From positions 4,588,001 to 4,652,000 of the forward strand of contig NZ_JBBKTT010000001.1 in NCBI RefSeq assembly GCF_037892425.1: DNA of 64,000 nt, in the 5' to 3' direction. Below, piece after piece: positions 53,636-63,600 of the stretch. The DNA is from Lacibacter sp. H375. GTDB taxonomy: Bacteria > Bacteroidota > Bacteroidia > Chitinophagales > Chitinophagaceae. How positions within the stretch are numbered: position 1 is the first letter of the stretch; every line of letters starts with the position of its first letter. The notes below the pieces were generated by a model, which was not told the DNA's origin, ran no database searches, and saw nothing but the letters and a program-made list of their open reading frames with translations. A program made the position numbers and the translations under genes.

Positions 53636-54988
53636 ATGAATAAAGTTAGAATCCTGATCGCATTACTCGGCTTTTCAGGTGCAGTAGCAGCGCAAAGCTC
53701 AAGAGACACAATGCGCCCCGTACGCACAGAAATGATCTCTCCTATTCACAAAACCAGCTTCAACAACAATGGCCAATGCCCCGAACGCAAGCAAGGCGGC
53801 AACCCCCGCATGATAAATGGCTACCTGGCATTTGATGGTTCAATGGATGGCAACCGCCAGGTAGATCCGCAAATTGCAGTTGGCGGCGGTTATGTGTTGC
53901 ACGGTACCAACAACGGATTGGTTATCTACAATAAAAAAGGTGAATACCAGCAAGGCATCTCGCAGAAATGCTTCAATAATGGAATTGACCCTAAGCTTTT
54001 CTTCGATGCACATAACCAGGTATTTGGTTTCGATCTTTGGGTGTATTGGGATTCGGCCAAAATAAAACCGGTAAACGTTTCTGTTTCTGAAACCAGCGAC
54101 CCCCGTGCTGCCTGGAACACTTACCCTGTTCCAGCACCTAAAGGTGTTGATGGCGGTGGAATTGGTTACAGCCGCAAATGGATCGGCTATTCATTTCCCG
54201 GTGGTGAAGAGCGGACTTTTGTTTTGAAAATGGCTGATGCAAAATCGGGAAGGCCAGCAACTGTGTATCATTTCAATGGTAGTCTTGGCCATCCGGTTTA
54301 CGGACAAGATGCAACAGATGATATCTATTTCTTCGAAATTGATCGTGATAAGTTTGTGATCCGTCGAGTAACTGAAGCTGCTGATGGCACACCTATCTGT
54401 ATTTTGGTCAGCAATAAACCACATAATCTGAAATATGTTGGTGGCCCACCACAATCACCACAATTCAATACACAACAAAAAGTTTCTTCAGGCGATCGCA
54501 ATCCAAAAAATCTTGTGTTGCAAAGTGGCAGCATTTGGTTTTCACAAGCTGTTAATTGCGAAGGACGTTCTGCTGTGCAGTGGCACCAGGTAAATGCAGC
54601 TGACGGAAGTATTCAGCAAACAGGTTTAATTAAAAGTGATACCACAAACTATATTCAAACAACACTTGCAGTAAATAAAAACAAAGATGTACTCATTGGT
54701 TTCCAGGAAGCAAATGCAAATATGTTTGTGAGTCCACGTTTTGCTTATCGCAAAGCAACTGATGCAGCAGGCAGCATTCGTGAAATAATTCGTGTGGGCG
54801 AAGGAACAGGTGCAGCCGATGGTGTTGCCTGGGGCGATTACAGTGGCAGTGTTGTTGATGGCGATAACCAACTCGATCTGTGGACCATACAAAGCAGGGC
54901 AAATGAAAAAGGCCGTGGTGAAACAGTTATTGTTCAATTGCCCGCAAAGAAGATCAGGCAAAAAGCAAAAAAGAACAAGAAGAAATAA
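53636..54988 (+). CDS. Secreted protein of unknown function
   Basis: The 450-residue product has a signal peptide (MNKVRILIALLGFSGAVAAQ). The mature part is beta-rich with phrases such as DPQIAVGGGYVLHGTNNGLVIY, NGIDPKLFFDAHNQVFGFDLW and GVAWGDYSGSVVDGDNQLDLW, which suggest a beta-propeller-like fold. The last 18 residues are almost all Lys, Arg, Gln and Asn, so the C-terminus is very basic, and no T9SS sorting domain is present. It lies between fusA and the transglutaminase-fold genes, on the opposite strand to both. I do not recognise a function. Confidence 0.7.
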   Translation: MNKVRILIALLGFSGAVAAQSSRDTMRPVRTEMISPIHKTSFNNNGQCPERKQGGNPRMINGYLAFDGSMDGNRQVDPQIAVGGGYVLHGTNNGLVIYNKKGEYQQGISQKCFNNGIDPKLFFDAHNQVFGFDLWVYWDSAKIKPVNVSVSETSDPRAAWNTYPVPAPKGVDGGGIGYSRKWIGYSFPGGEERTFVLKMADAKSGRPATVYHFNGSLGHPVYGQDATDDIYFFEIDRDKFVIRRVTEAADGTPICILVSNKPHNLKYVGGPPQSPQFNTQQKVSSGDRNPKNLVLQSGSIWFSQAVNCEGRSAVQWHQVNAADGSIQQTGLIKSDTTNYIQTTLAVNKNKDVLIGFQEANANMFVSPRFAYRKATDAAGSIREIIRVGEGTGAADGVAWGDYSGSVVDGDNQLDLWTIQSRANEKGRGETVIVQLPAKKIRQKAKKNKKK

Positions 54989-55053
54989 GTGATGAAGTGA
55001 TAGCGACGCTTTAAATATTTTCCGCTCGTCTCAAAGAAAGTGCTGATATAAAA

Positions 55054-55094
55054 ATTGCGCAATGATCGCTAAACATTAGCGATCATTGCGCAAT
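55054..55094. terminator. Strong 18-bp hairpin between convergent genes
   Basis: ATTGCGCAATGATCGCTA (55054-55071) and its exact complement (55077-55094) leave a five-base loop. The T-run is weak on both sides (TTTT on the minus side), so it may be a terminator or another structured site. Confidence 0.6.
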
Positions 55095-55129
55095 ACCTTT
55101 AAGAACTAAAACAGGTTCTATTTCTTAAC

Positions 55130-57394
55130 TTATTTTTTCTTCAACAATAATTTTGCATTTGTCCACTCACTGGATGCGTTTACAAAAGCCAGGATCTTTT
55201 CAAAGTTTTGCAGTGGTTCATAACTACTCAGGTAATGCTTCATGATTTTTACAGAAACAGTTTGTCCGTTGCTGGTTGCTTCTGTAATAAAATATCCCGT
55301 TTCATTTTGAACTTTTGAATTAAGAGCGGCAACCCCTTCAGCAGTATACCCTTCCGGAATTGCAATCTCTAAATGATATTCAATACTTCTCGCAAATGGC
55401 ATGTATACATCAAGCGCCCGTTTCTTCTGCTCTTCTTTAATTACAAGAGGTGTTCCCTGTATCTTCCCGATCTCAACAATAATATTATTCCCGGCCTTTT
55501 TAACCAACCCACCTAACTGAAAATTTGAACTGTACACAAAATCAGGCGCTGTATGGCGTATGCCCGGATTGTCAATTCGATAGTCCTGTAACTCTGTTAC
55601 CTCCTGCTCAAACCAATCTTTTGCTTCTTTTAAAAAAGCATCTTTTTGTTTTTTCTTCGCCTCTGCAAAAGCGTTTCTAAGTTCATTAATATACTTTTTT
55701 CCACTTTTTGAATTTGCTATTTCATCGAGCAAAAGTTGTTTCTGCTTAAATACTTTACTCTCGTAATCCATGATATCCTCATAAGTTACAAGTTTGGTTT
55801 GCTCGTCAAGTTTATAATGTCCTTTTAATGTGGTATTTCTCTTTACACTTAATGATGTTTGTCCTGCTGTGAATGATATTTGTAGTTTTTCAATTCGGGC
55901 ATTATCTGCCGACTTACTTGTTGCTACGTTTGGTCCGGGTGCAACTTCTGTAAGATTGGCCACTTTTGCAGGACCTACCATAGCCGGGTGGTCGAATGTG
56001 AAACTTTTCGTGTTTTTTGCACCCTCTGCACTTGCTGGTGCGGTAAACGGGACTTCAAAAATCGAGGTCATTGAAAAATACTTATTCGTTCCCGGCAAAT
56101 ATGCAATCGCTCCCAAGTCACTTCCGTTCATTGCTTCATTCATTCGAAATCCAGTGCGATCTTCATAGATCATGATAGCAGGATCAAGATCCGCTGCCTT
56201 CAGTAAGGCGAACATCGAAAATGGGAAACCATCGAACCGCTTTGAGCCAAGATTCATTTTAGATTCCAAATCATCAATATGAAACCGCATAAACCAATAA
56301 AACCGGGCTGTATAATACAAATGAGCAGCCTTTTCATCCCTGCTCATTGTTTTATAATCAATACCCATTTGCTTGGCATAAATTTTCGCCAATCCCTCCA
56401 TTGAAGTGTATTCCATTTTATTAGCTCGTATCCAGTAGCCATTATAGTATTGCATTGAAAACTCACGTGACTTTTCTTCTAATGCGTTTTGACTATTGAC
56501 AATCTTTGTTATTTCGCCGGGCCTGCTTATACCCAATGATGCACTCCCGATTCCTTTATACCCCTGTGAAATATTCATCCGTATAAATGGCAATTGTCTT
56601 GTTGCCGAAACCCAAAGGCTTGTTTCAAAAGGGGGCATGTCATCCTTTTGCACATCGATTACGATATCACTTTCTGCGCTTTTTTTAATTGCAATCTCAG
56701 GTGCCCCATTATAGCTACGGTATTCAACGGCAAATTTTTTCCCAAGCTGACTATGGAAAGAGTAGCTTAAAACAGGTGCATTATCAAACAAAAGCAATGT
56801 GTAAACTTTCGTTGCAAAATCATTAGTTGTGTTTTGAGCAGTAGCAAAGAAGTAATCGAGAATATCGCCGGGTTGCAGATCAGGGATGGCAAGCTTTGCC
56901 TGCTTTTCATTGGCTGCATCTTTTGTAAGCACCACTTCGTCAGCATTAATTTCCTTTACGGTACCATCCGCTTTAATAATACGCACACCTAAATAAGTGC
57001 TTGTTTTATCAGAAGTATAGAAGCCGCTTCGTTTTTCAAACTGGGTAAAGCTGAGTTCGGAATATTCTGTTACTGCATTTTTATCATTCAGTTTTACAAT
57101 TTCCCTCACGATTTCTGTAAGACTTTGTTTATGTTTTGTACCAAACCCTAATCCGTAAAACGCAACAGACGATTTACTGTCTGCAGTTAATTCTGTGTGA
57201 TGTGCAATGATAATTTTTGATGCATTCGCATACTTCTGCGGGATATCTCTCACTTTAAACTTGGGGTTTTCCCACGCCCAAACTGATTTACGCATATCTT
57301 CTGATTCTTTTCGATAGGCGATTGTTTCTTTCGACTGAGCGAAAGATGAAAAATAAGCAAAACACAATACTGCTGAGAAAATAAATTGTTTCAC
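55130..57394 (-). CDS. Cysteine-less transglutaminase-fold secreted protein (DUF3857-like)
   Basis: The gene uses a GTG start (MKQFIFSAVLCFAYFSSFAQ is the signal peptide) and follows the intact transglutaminase gene after 5 bp. The N-terminal half resembles the DUF3857 domain (VVLTKDAANEKQAKLAIPDLQPGDILDYFF). The middle keeps the shape of a transglutaminase core (GSKRFDGFPFSMFALLKAADLDPAIMIYEDRTG) but has Phe/Pro where the G-D-C of active members would be. The only Cys in the whole 754-residue chain is in the signal peptide, so Cys-dependent catalysis is excluded. A lysine-rich helical segment (about 590-630) follows. Probably a periplasmic binding or scaffold partner of its neighbour. Confidence 0.8.
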   Translation of the reverse strand: MKQFIFSAVLCFAYFSSFAQSKETIAYRKESEDMRKSVWAWENPKFKVRDIPQKYANASKIIIAHHTELTADSKSSVAFYGLGFGTKHKQSLTEIVREIVKLNDKNAVTEYSELSFTQFEKRSGFYTSDKTSTYLGVRIIKADGTVKEINADEVVLTKDAANEKQAKLAIPDLQPGDILDYFFATAQNTTNDFATKVYTLLLFDNAPVLSYSFHSQLGKKFAVEYRSYNGAPEIAIKKSAESDIVIDVQKDDMPPFETSLWVSATRQLPFIRMNISQGYKGIGSASLGISRPGEITKIVNSQNALEEKSREFSMQYYNGYWIRANKMEYTSMEGLAKIYAKQMGIDYKTMSRDEKAAHLYYTARFYWFMRFHIDDLESKMNLGSKRFDGFPFSMFALLKAADLDPAIMIYEDRTGFRMNEAMNGSDLGAIAYLPGTNKYFSMTSIFEVPFTAPASAEGAKNTKSFTFDHPAMVGPAKVANLTEVAPGPNVATSKSADNARIEKLQISFTAGQTSLSVKRNTTLKGHYKLDEQTKLVTYEDIMDYESKVFKQKQLLLDEIANSKSGKKYINELRNAFAEAKKKQKDAFLKEAKDWFEQEVTELQDYRIDNPGIRHTAPDFVYSSNFQLGGLVKKAGNNIIVEIGKIQGTPLVIKEEQKKRALDVYMPFARSIEYHLEIAIPEGYTAEGVAALNSKVQNETGYFITEATSNGQTVSVKIMKHYLSSYEPLQNFEKILAFVNASSEWTNAKLLLKKK

Positions 57395-57399
57395 GATGG

Positions 57400-59271
57400 T
57401 TATTTTTTAGAGGTAAGTACTACTTGCTGGTCATAAAAATCTGTCAGCTGCTTAATGTCTTTGTTCCACTGCATAAAATTATCGGGAACAATTTCCGTAT
57501 TGTTAATGATGATCTCATTACGATAGTTGAGCTTCCCTGCTTCGCTTGTATAAGCAGCATAAAAACTATAACCAGGCTGCTTAATATTTATCTTTTGAGG
57601 TAACTCTGAGACAACCTTGTCTGAAGGGAGTACTAACTCAATTTCAAATATTAGATTATTCTTAAACTGCAACCAGTAAGGCAACGTGCGTTTATCTGTA
57701 TCAATTTTAAAGTCTTTAAAGTTTACCCTGTTATCAATGCTCAGGTAAGCATCTTTATCAAATACCGATACTGCATTTTTCCACAATACATCATATTCAA
57801 TTTTGAGATCATTGTTGTAGTCAGTAAGGTTTGTGATCTTCAAATTACTTATTTCGAAACCGCTCTCACCCTCCGCCAGGAACTGCTTCAACGCATTTTC
57901 CTGTTTATCCTGTTTAATGTCTGTAAGAGCATTTAATAACCATTCTTTATTCTCACCTTTCCAAATGTGTGTTATATGACCTTTCAGGTTATTGCCATCA
58001 ATTACCAGCTTTCTGTTTTCTGTTGAAGTATTCTGTAAGTGACTGGCAACGGGTACCTTCTCTAACAAATATTGATTACCATTCTCAATAAGTGTTTGAC
58101 GGCCTTGAATCCGTTCCGCCGTTTCTCCAAAACCAATATACTTTTCTGTTGCATCTAAAAAAACCGGTTTGCCGTTTTTCATCCATGCACAGATCATATG
58201 ATTATCTACCGAAAGAGAAGGTGTGCTGTAATCGTAAGCAATATGCTTTGTGCCTATCCAGCACCTACGTGCATCTAATTTTAGTGATCGCAACATAACC
58301 GTAAGTAAATTAGCCATGCCTTTACAATCACCATATTTTTTTCGTAACACTTCTTGTGCTTTTTCAGGTTTAAACCCTGCTATCCCATTTTCAAAAGCGA
58401 TGTAACGGATATTGTCCTGCACCCATTGAAATATCTTTTTTACTTTCTCTTCGTCATTACTGATTCCTTTTACGATCTCTTCTGCTTTTTCTTTTACGAT
58501 TTTTTCGTCATCACCAATTGTCTTTACAAGATTTTGATACCAATCGTACTGTTCTTTTACTGTTTTAAAATAAGTGTAAGAAACATCTTTCGGTTGAGCC
58601 GATTTAGAAAGCACAAGGATATGAGGAGCATAATAAGTTAAGCCGGGTGCAGATAACTCCTGTTTGAATTTCGGAATATCATTCATAGAAAAAGTATAAA
58701 CAGTTTCACCGCCTTCCTGCGATACAGATTTGCGGATGTTGTACTTACCGAAATGATATTCTTTTATATCAAGACTAACCCAGGCAGGTACATACAGTTT
58801 AATTTCCTGCTCATTAATGACATGACCTTCCGTAAAAAAAATATTCGTAAAATACCTCGGGTCCTTGATTGTCTTTTTGATCGTTACTTCCGATTTGCTG
58901 CCAATCTTGGAAACAGGTAATGTAAAGTAACAAACCTGTTCATCGGAGTAGAAGATACCATCACGATTGTAATACTCATAACCTGGCACAATACCATGTC
59001 GTTTCGATCCATCAACACGTATATCAACATCATCCATTGTTTCTATACTATTGAAGAGCTCAACAACCGGCACATCAGTTCGGTATTTATTGCAAGTGAA
59101 AGTGCGGCTATGCTCCTCTTTTACAACTACAGGGTTTTCGGCTGTGCCTTTCACAAATCTGAATGAGCGTACCGATTTTACAATGGAAATATTCTCGTCG
59201 TCTTTTTCCTGAGCTGCAACAGATAGTTGAATCAAAAGAAATGCCGTTAGGCACAAAATGGCGTTTTTCAT
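57400..59271 (-). CDS. Transglutaminase-like secreted protein with DUF3857 N-terminus
   Basis: The 623-residue protein has a signal peptide (AILCLTAFLLIQLSVAAQ). Residues about 25-230 are DUF3857-like. The transglutaminase core at 240-390 has the complete triad: Cys 316 in KKYGDCKGMANLLTVMLRSL, His 358 in DNHMICAW, and Asp 373 in PVFLDATEKYIGFG. Such proteins may cleave or cross-link peptides outside the cytoplasm; the substrate is unknown. It is the first gene of a two-gene unit with the Cys-less paralog. A consensus promoter element lies 125 bp upstream. Confidence 0.87.
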   Translation of the reverse strand: MKNAILCLTAFLLIQLSVAAQEKDDENISIVKSVRSFRFVKGTAENPVVVKEEHSRTFTCNKYRTDVPVVELFNSIETMDDVDIRVDGSKRHGIVPGYEYYNRDGIFYSDEQVCYFTLPVSKIGSKSEVTIKKTIKDPRYFTNIFFTEGHVINEQEIKLYVPAWVSLDIKEYHFGKYNIRKSVSQEGGETVYTFSMNDIPKFKQELSAPGLTYYAPHILVLSKSAQPKDVSYTYFKTVKEQYDWYQNLVKTIGDDEKIVKEKAEEIVKGISNDEEKVKKIFQWVQDNIRYIAFENGIAGFKPEKAQEVLRKKYGDCKGMANLLTVMLRSLKLDARRCWIGTKHIAYDYSTPSLSVDNHMICAWMKNGKPVFLDATEKYIGFGETAERIQGRQTLIENGNQYLLEKVPVASHLQNTSTENRKLVIDGNNLKGHITHIWKGENKEWLLNALTDIKQDKQENALKQFLAEGESGFEISNLKITNLTDYNNDLKIEYDVLWKNAVSVFDKDAYLSIDNRVNFKDFKIDTDKRTLPYWLQFKNNLIFEIELVLPSDKVVSELPQKINIKQPGYSFYAAYTSEAGKLNYRNEIIINNTEIVPDNFMQWNKDIKQLTDFYDQQVVLTSKK

Positions 59272-59396
59272 ATTATAAGGAGTAATGAGTGAAATTTGGA
59301 AAAATGTTTTGATTTGGGTATTACGGCATATTTAAACTGCTGTAAAATACATGGATCAGGGGTTATTGTGGTTTAAAATTCACGTTGGTTTCATTA

Positions 59397-59404
59397 CAAA
59401 TATA
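59397..59404 (-). promoter_or_regulatory. TAnnTTTG promoter element for the transglutaminase pair
   Basis: The minus strand reads TATATTTG, exact consensus, 125 bp before the ATG at 59271. Confidence 0.6.
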
Positions 59405-59489
59405 TTCCCGGAAGACAAATAAAAAAAGAGAGTGTGAAAATTGAGTGGTTCCACTTAGCGCTGTTATTGGGGTAGTTGCGGTTACACCA

Positions 59490-59520
59490 CAAAAAAATCC
59501 CTCCGTAAAACGAAGGGATT
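59490..59520 (-). terminator. Terminator after rpsG
   Basis: AATCCCT and CGT pair with ACG and AGGGATT with one mismatch; seven T follow on the minus strand. It lies 23 bp after the rpsG stop and closes the rpsL-rpsG unit. Confidence 0.9.
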
Positions 59521-59543
59521 CCTGAATATGATCTTGTTGAAGA

Positions 59544-60011
59544 TTAAGCTCTAAAGTGAGCGAAAGCCTTGTTGGCTTCAGCCATACGGTGTGTATCTTC
59601 TTTCTTTTTGAAAGCACCACCTTCACCTTTGCTTGCACTTACAATTTCGTTTGCTAATTTATCAGCCATACTGCGACCGTTACGCTCACGGCTATAACGA
59701 ACCAGCCATTTGATACTGAGAGAAATCTTTCTGTCAGCACGAACCTCTGCAGGGATCTGGAATGTAGCACCACCAATACGACGGCTACGTACTTCAACAG
59801 CAGGAGTTACATTAGCAACTGCCTTCTTCCAGATTTCATAACCGTCTTCTCCGGTTGTTTTTGCAACTTTATCAATTGCATCGTAGAAGATAGTAAAAGC
59901 AGTGCTTTTCTTACCTTGCCACATTAAATTATTTACAAAACGGGTCACCAATGTGTCGTTAAACCTTGGATCTGGTGCCAGCGCTATTTTTTTAGGTTTC
60001 GTCTTCCTCAT
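59544..60011 (-). CDS. rpsG: 30S ribosomal protein S7
   Basis: S7 is a primary 16S rRNA-binding protein of the small-subunit head. The 155-residue length is normal. Conserved parts are [74 protein letters not shown] and the closing [19 protein letters not shown]. It follows rpsL after 25 bp and is terminated right after its stop, so the usual continuation into fusA is missing here. Confidence 0.97.
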   Translation of the reverse strand: MRKTKPKKIALAPDPRFNDTLVTRFVNNLMWQGKKSTAFTIFYDAIDKVAKTTGEDGYEIWKKAVANVTPAVEVRSRRIGGATFQIPAEVRADRKISLSIKWLVRYSRERNGRSMADKLANEIVSASKGEGGAFKKKEDTHRMAEANKAFAHFRA

Positions 60012-60036
60012 TGTATATAAGAATTACTTAGTCAGA

Positions 60037-60417
60037 TTATTTTTTAGCTTTTTCCTTCTTCGTACCGTACTTAGAACGGCTCTTCTTGCGGTCTTTTACA
60101 CCGGCAGTATCGAGCGAACCACGAACGATATGGTAACGTACACCTGGCAAATCCTTCACACGACCGCCACGCACCAATACAATTGAGTGCTCCTGCAGGT
60201 TGTGACCTTCACCGGGGATGTAGGCAATCACCTCAATTTTATTGGTTAAACGCACTTTCGCAACCTTACGCAAAGCCGAGTTTGGCTTTTTAGGCGTGGT
60301 TGTGTACACACGTGTACATACACCTCTGCGAAACGGGCAGCTATCCAGCGCACGGGATTTGCTTTTCGCCCTAATGATTTCTCTTCCTTTTCTTACTAAT
60401 TGTTGAATTGTAGGCAT
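60037..60417 (-). CDS. rpsL: 30S ribosomal protein S12
   Basis: S12 sits at the decoding centre and affects accuracy. The 126-residue protein has [45 protein letters not shown] and [35 protein letters not shown]. The streptomycin-relevant lysines K42 and K87 (E. coli numbering) appear as the Lys in TPKKPNSA and as the Lys in GGRVKDLPG, both wild type. A full consensus promoter lies upstream, and rpsG follows. Confidence 0.97.
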   Translation of the reverse strand: MPTIQQLVRKGREIIRAKSKSRALDSCPFRRGVCTRVYTTTPKKPNSALRKVAKVRLTNKIEVIAYIPGEGHNLQEHSIVLVRGGRVKDLPGVRYHIVRGSLDTAGVKDRKKSRSKYGTKKEKAKK

Positions 60418-60443
60418 TCCTTACCTTATTATTTTTCGGACGG

Positions 60444-60474
60444 CAAAGGTAGGTGTCCTCATTTAAAGTACAAA
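60444..60474 (-). promoter_or_regulatory. Full promoter of rpsL-rpsG (TTTG, 19 bp, TACCTTTG)
   Basis: On the minus strand TTTTG ends at 60471 and TACCTTTG spans 60451-60444, with 19 bp between them. This is the clearest Bacteroidota-type promoter in the window, 27 bp before the rpsL ATG. Confidence 0.82.
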
Positions 60475-60624
60475 AAACTTTCACAGATTTCTATTCACAT
60501 ATGTGTAAAAAACTAAAATTCCCTGAAAGGCATTATTCCCCTTAGTTTTTGCGTTAATAGTAAAAACCAAAGAATCTGAGCGAAATTCCAGCCCTGTTTT
60601 CTATAAAATACTGAAAATGAAAGC

Positions 60625-60632
60625 TATATTTG
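60625..60632 (+). promoter_or_regulatory. TAnnTTTG promoter element for the PKD-repeat gene
   Basis: TATATTTG is an exact match, 60 bp before the ATG at 60693. Confidence 0.6.
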
Positions 60633-60692
60633 TTAATAGCACGGCTATAACAACCAATATCTCGTTTTTCGTTCAGAAAAGACTGACTTAAT

Positions 60693-63600
60693 ATGACAAA
60701 ACTGAGTGCTGACACAACACCACCACTATTAAGAAAAACCTGCAAAGTCCTGACCCTGACTGTAATTGCATGTTTTTTTTCGACTTCGTTATGGAGTCAA
60801 CTCTCCACAGCTTTTAAGGCAGCCCCTACCAGTGGCTGCGCCCCCTTACTAGTAAATTTTACGGATGAATCAACCGGCGGAGCAACAGGCTGGCGCTGGG
60901 ACCTCGGCAACGGAACTATTTCAACCCAGCAAAATCCATCTACCACTTACTTAACTCCAGGCCTCTATACAGTAAAACTTATAATCACCAATGCTACCGG
61001 TAAAGACTCGCTGGTAAAAACAAACTACATCAATGTTTTGCAGCCTCCCCAGGTTGCATTTACCACTTCCACGAGTTCAGTAGGCTGTTTTCCGCTTAGA
61101 GTTCAATTTGTAGACAATTCAGTTTCTACATCTGGCGGAACCATTACCTCCTGGGAATGGGACTTCGGCGATGGTACTACAAGTACAGCCCAGAACCCGT
61201 ACCATGTTTATTACAACACAGGTAATTATAACGTAGCATTGAAAGTGACCAATAGCAGTGGCTGTTTTACATTATTGGTGAAGCCTTCGTTCATAAGAGC
61301 ATCAAATGGTGTAAAAGCTGACTTTAGTGCCAGTGCTCCTGTAAATTGTAAACCACCTGAAGCAATCACGTTTACAAATCTCACTACAGGTCCGGGAACA
61401 GTTACCTATAAATGGGACTTTGGCGATGGTGGTAATTCAACAGTTACCAATCCTTTACATACTTATACAACAGCCGGCACCTATAATGTCCGGTTAATTG
61501 CAGAAAGTGATCAGGGCTGTATCGACACCATTACAAAAAACAATCAGTTGAGTATTGGCAACTTTAATTCTAATTTCAGTTTCAGAGATAGCGTGTGTAT
61601 CGGCGATACCGTGAAGTTTACCAATCAATCGATACCAGTTCCAAATTCAGCGACCTGGTATTTTGGCGATGGCACATCGTCCATTACGGCCAACCCGATC
61701 AAGATCTTCAGTACAACCGGTGCCTATACCGTTAAGCTGGTTAATAATTATGGGGCCTGCGTTGACTCTTCAACGAAAACGATCAACGTTATCAGCAACC
61801 CTGTTCCAAACATAGTTGTCAACGATTCCATTTCCTGTCGTGCACCTTTTACTGTGAATTTTTCGAACACTACTCCCGGTGCAAAACAATGGCTTTGGGA
61901 TTTTGGAGATGGCGCCATTTCCACACAACAAAACCCCTCTCACACTTATTCTACAGAAGGAAATTATACAGTTAAACTGACCGTGCAACTTTCTGCCGGT
62001 TGTACAGGTTCAATTACAAAAACAAATTTCATCAGGGTTCAGAAACCTATTGTATCAATCGTTGGAATGCCAACAGGTGGTTGTTTCCCGTATATCTTTA
62101 GTCCTATTCCCTCTGTAATATCAGCCGACTCTGTTGCAACTTGGTTGTGGGATTTTGGCGATGGCGGTACATCAACACAGCAATTCCCAAGTCATACTTA
62201 TCCGGGTCAAGGCAGTTACACCATTCGCCTAACTGTAACAACAAGAAGAGGCTGTACTGAAACGATCACTTATGTTGACGGTGTAAAGACGGGAACAAAG
62301 CCAACAGCCAATTTTTCTGCTTTACCGCTTATAAGTTGTGCAGGACAGCCCATCAATTTTACTGATCTTAGCACCGGTATGCCTGATGCCTGGCGGTGGG
62401 ATTTTGGCGATAATAAAACAAGTACCAATCAAAATCCAACTCATGCTTATGACACAGCAGGCTTCATCACTGTGCGATTGATTGCTTTTAAAAATGGTTG
62501 CCCTGATTCTGTAACTAAAACAAGTTACCTGCAAATACTTCCACCTGTTTCCAAATTTGGAATAGTGTATGATTGTAACACCACATCTACTGTTGCGTTT
62601 TCTGACAGTTCAGTAGGAGCAGTAACACGTCTCTGGAGTTTCGGGGACGGTAATACATCAACAGCAATTAACCCAACTTATACTTATGCTGCACCCGGCG
62701 TGTACACTGTTACATTAAGTGTTTCCAACGGAAGTTGTACCGATACATCGCAACGGGTAGTTAATTTTCTGAACTTCAATCCAACGATTGTAACAGATCA
62801 GAACGCAAAATGTAAATTCCAATCATTTAGTTTTTCTGCAGGCAATGTAACACCGGCTAACATCACATCATGGTCGTGGGACCTAGGTGATGGAACAACA
62901 AGCAACTCAGCATCCTTCAATCATTTCTACACTGCTGTAGGTAGTTACACAGTTAAACTTGTTATTACGGATATAAACGGTTGTAAAGACAGCACAACAA
63001 AAGTGTTGAATGTGTATGGAGCAACTCCATCCTTCACAGCACTTCCAAATCCGCAATGCGTAGGTCAATCAGTAACGTTTACAAGTACGTCTGTGACCGA
63101 CGGAATACATCCCATCACAAATTACTTATGGAAATTTGGCGACGGCAACAGTTTGAATGGGAACAATGCAACAGTGCAACACAGTTTTACTACAGCATCA
63201 ACTTATTTTCCAAAGCTGATTGTAACAGATTCTTATGGTTGTACCGACAGTACCTTAACAAGTACAATACTCGACATCTTTGAATCGAAACTTGGTTTTT
63301 ACGCTGTTGATTCGTTGTCGTGTCCCAATGGCAATGTTCAATTTGTAAATACTTCAACCGGTAGCAACTTAAGTTACACCTGGGATTTTGGTGATGGTAA
63401 TACCTCAACTGCTGCAAATCCTGCACATAGTTATGCCGCAACAGGTACCTATACGGTAAAGCTGATAGGACGTGAAGCAATCGGTTGTGTCGATTCCGTT
63501 ATCAAAACAAATTATATTACTGTTGACGTTCCTCAAGCAAACTTCATTGCAAGCGATACATTCACAATTTGTCCTCCACTCCAAGTGCAGTTTACGAACA

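Noticed and set aside
53260-53643. 127-codon plus-strand open frame in the fusA leader region
   Set aside because: It covers the fusA promoter and leader, has scattered Cys/Ser/Leu without a domain pattern, and overlaps the start of the next real gene.
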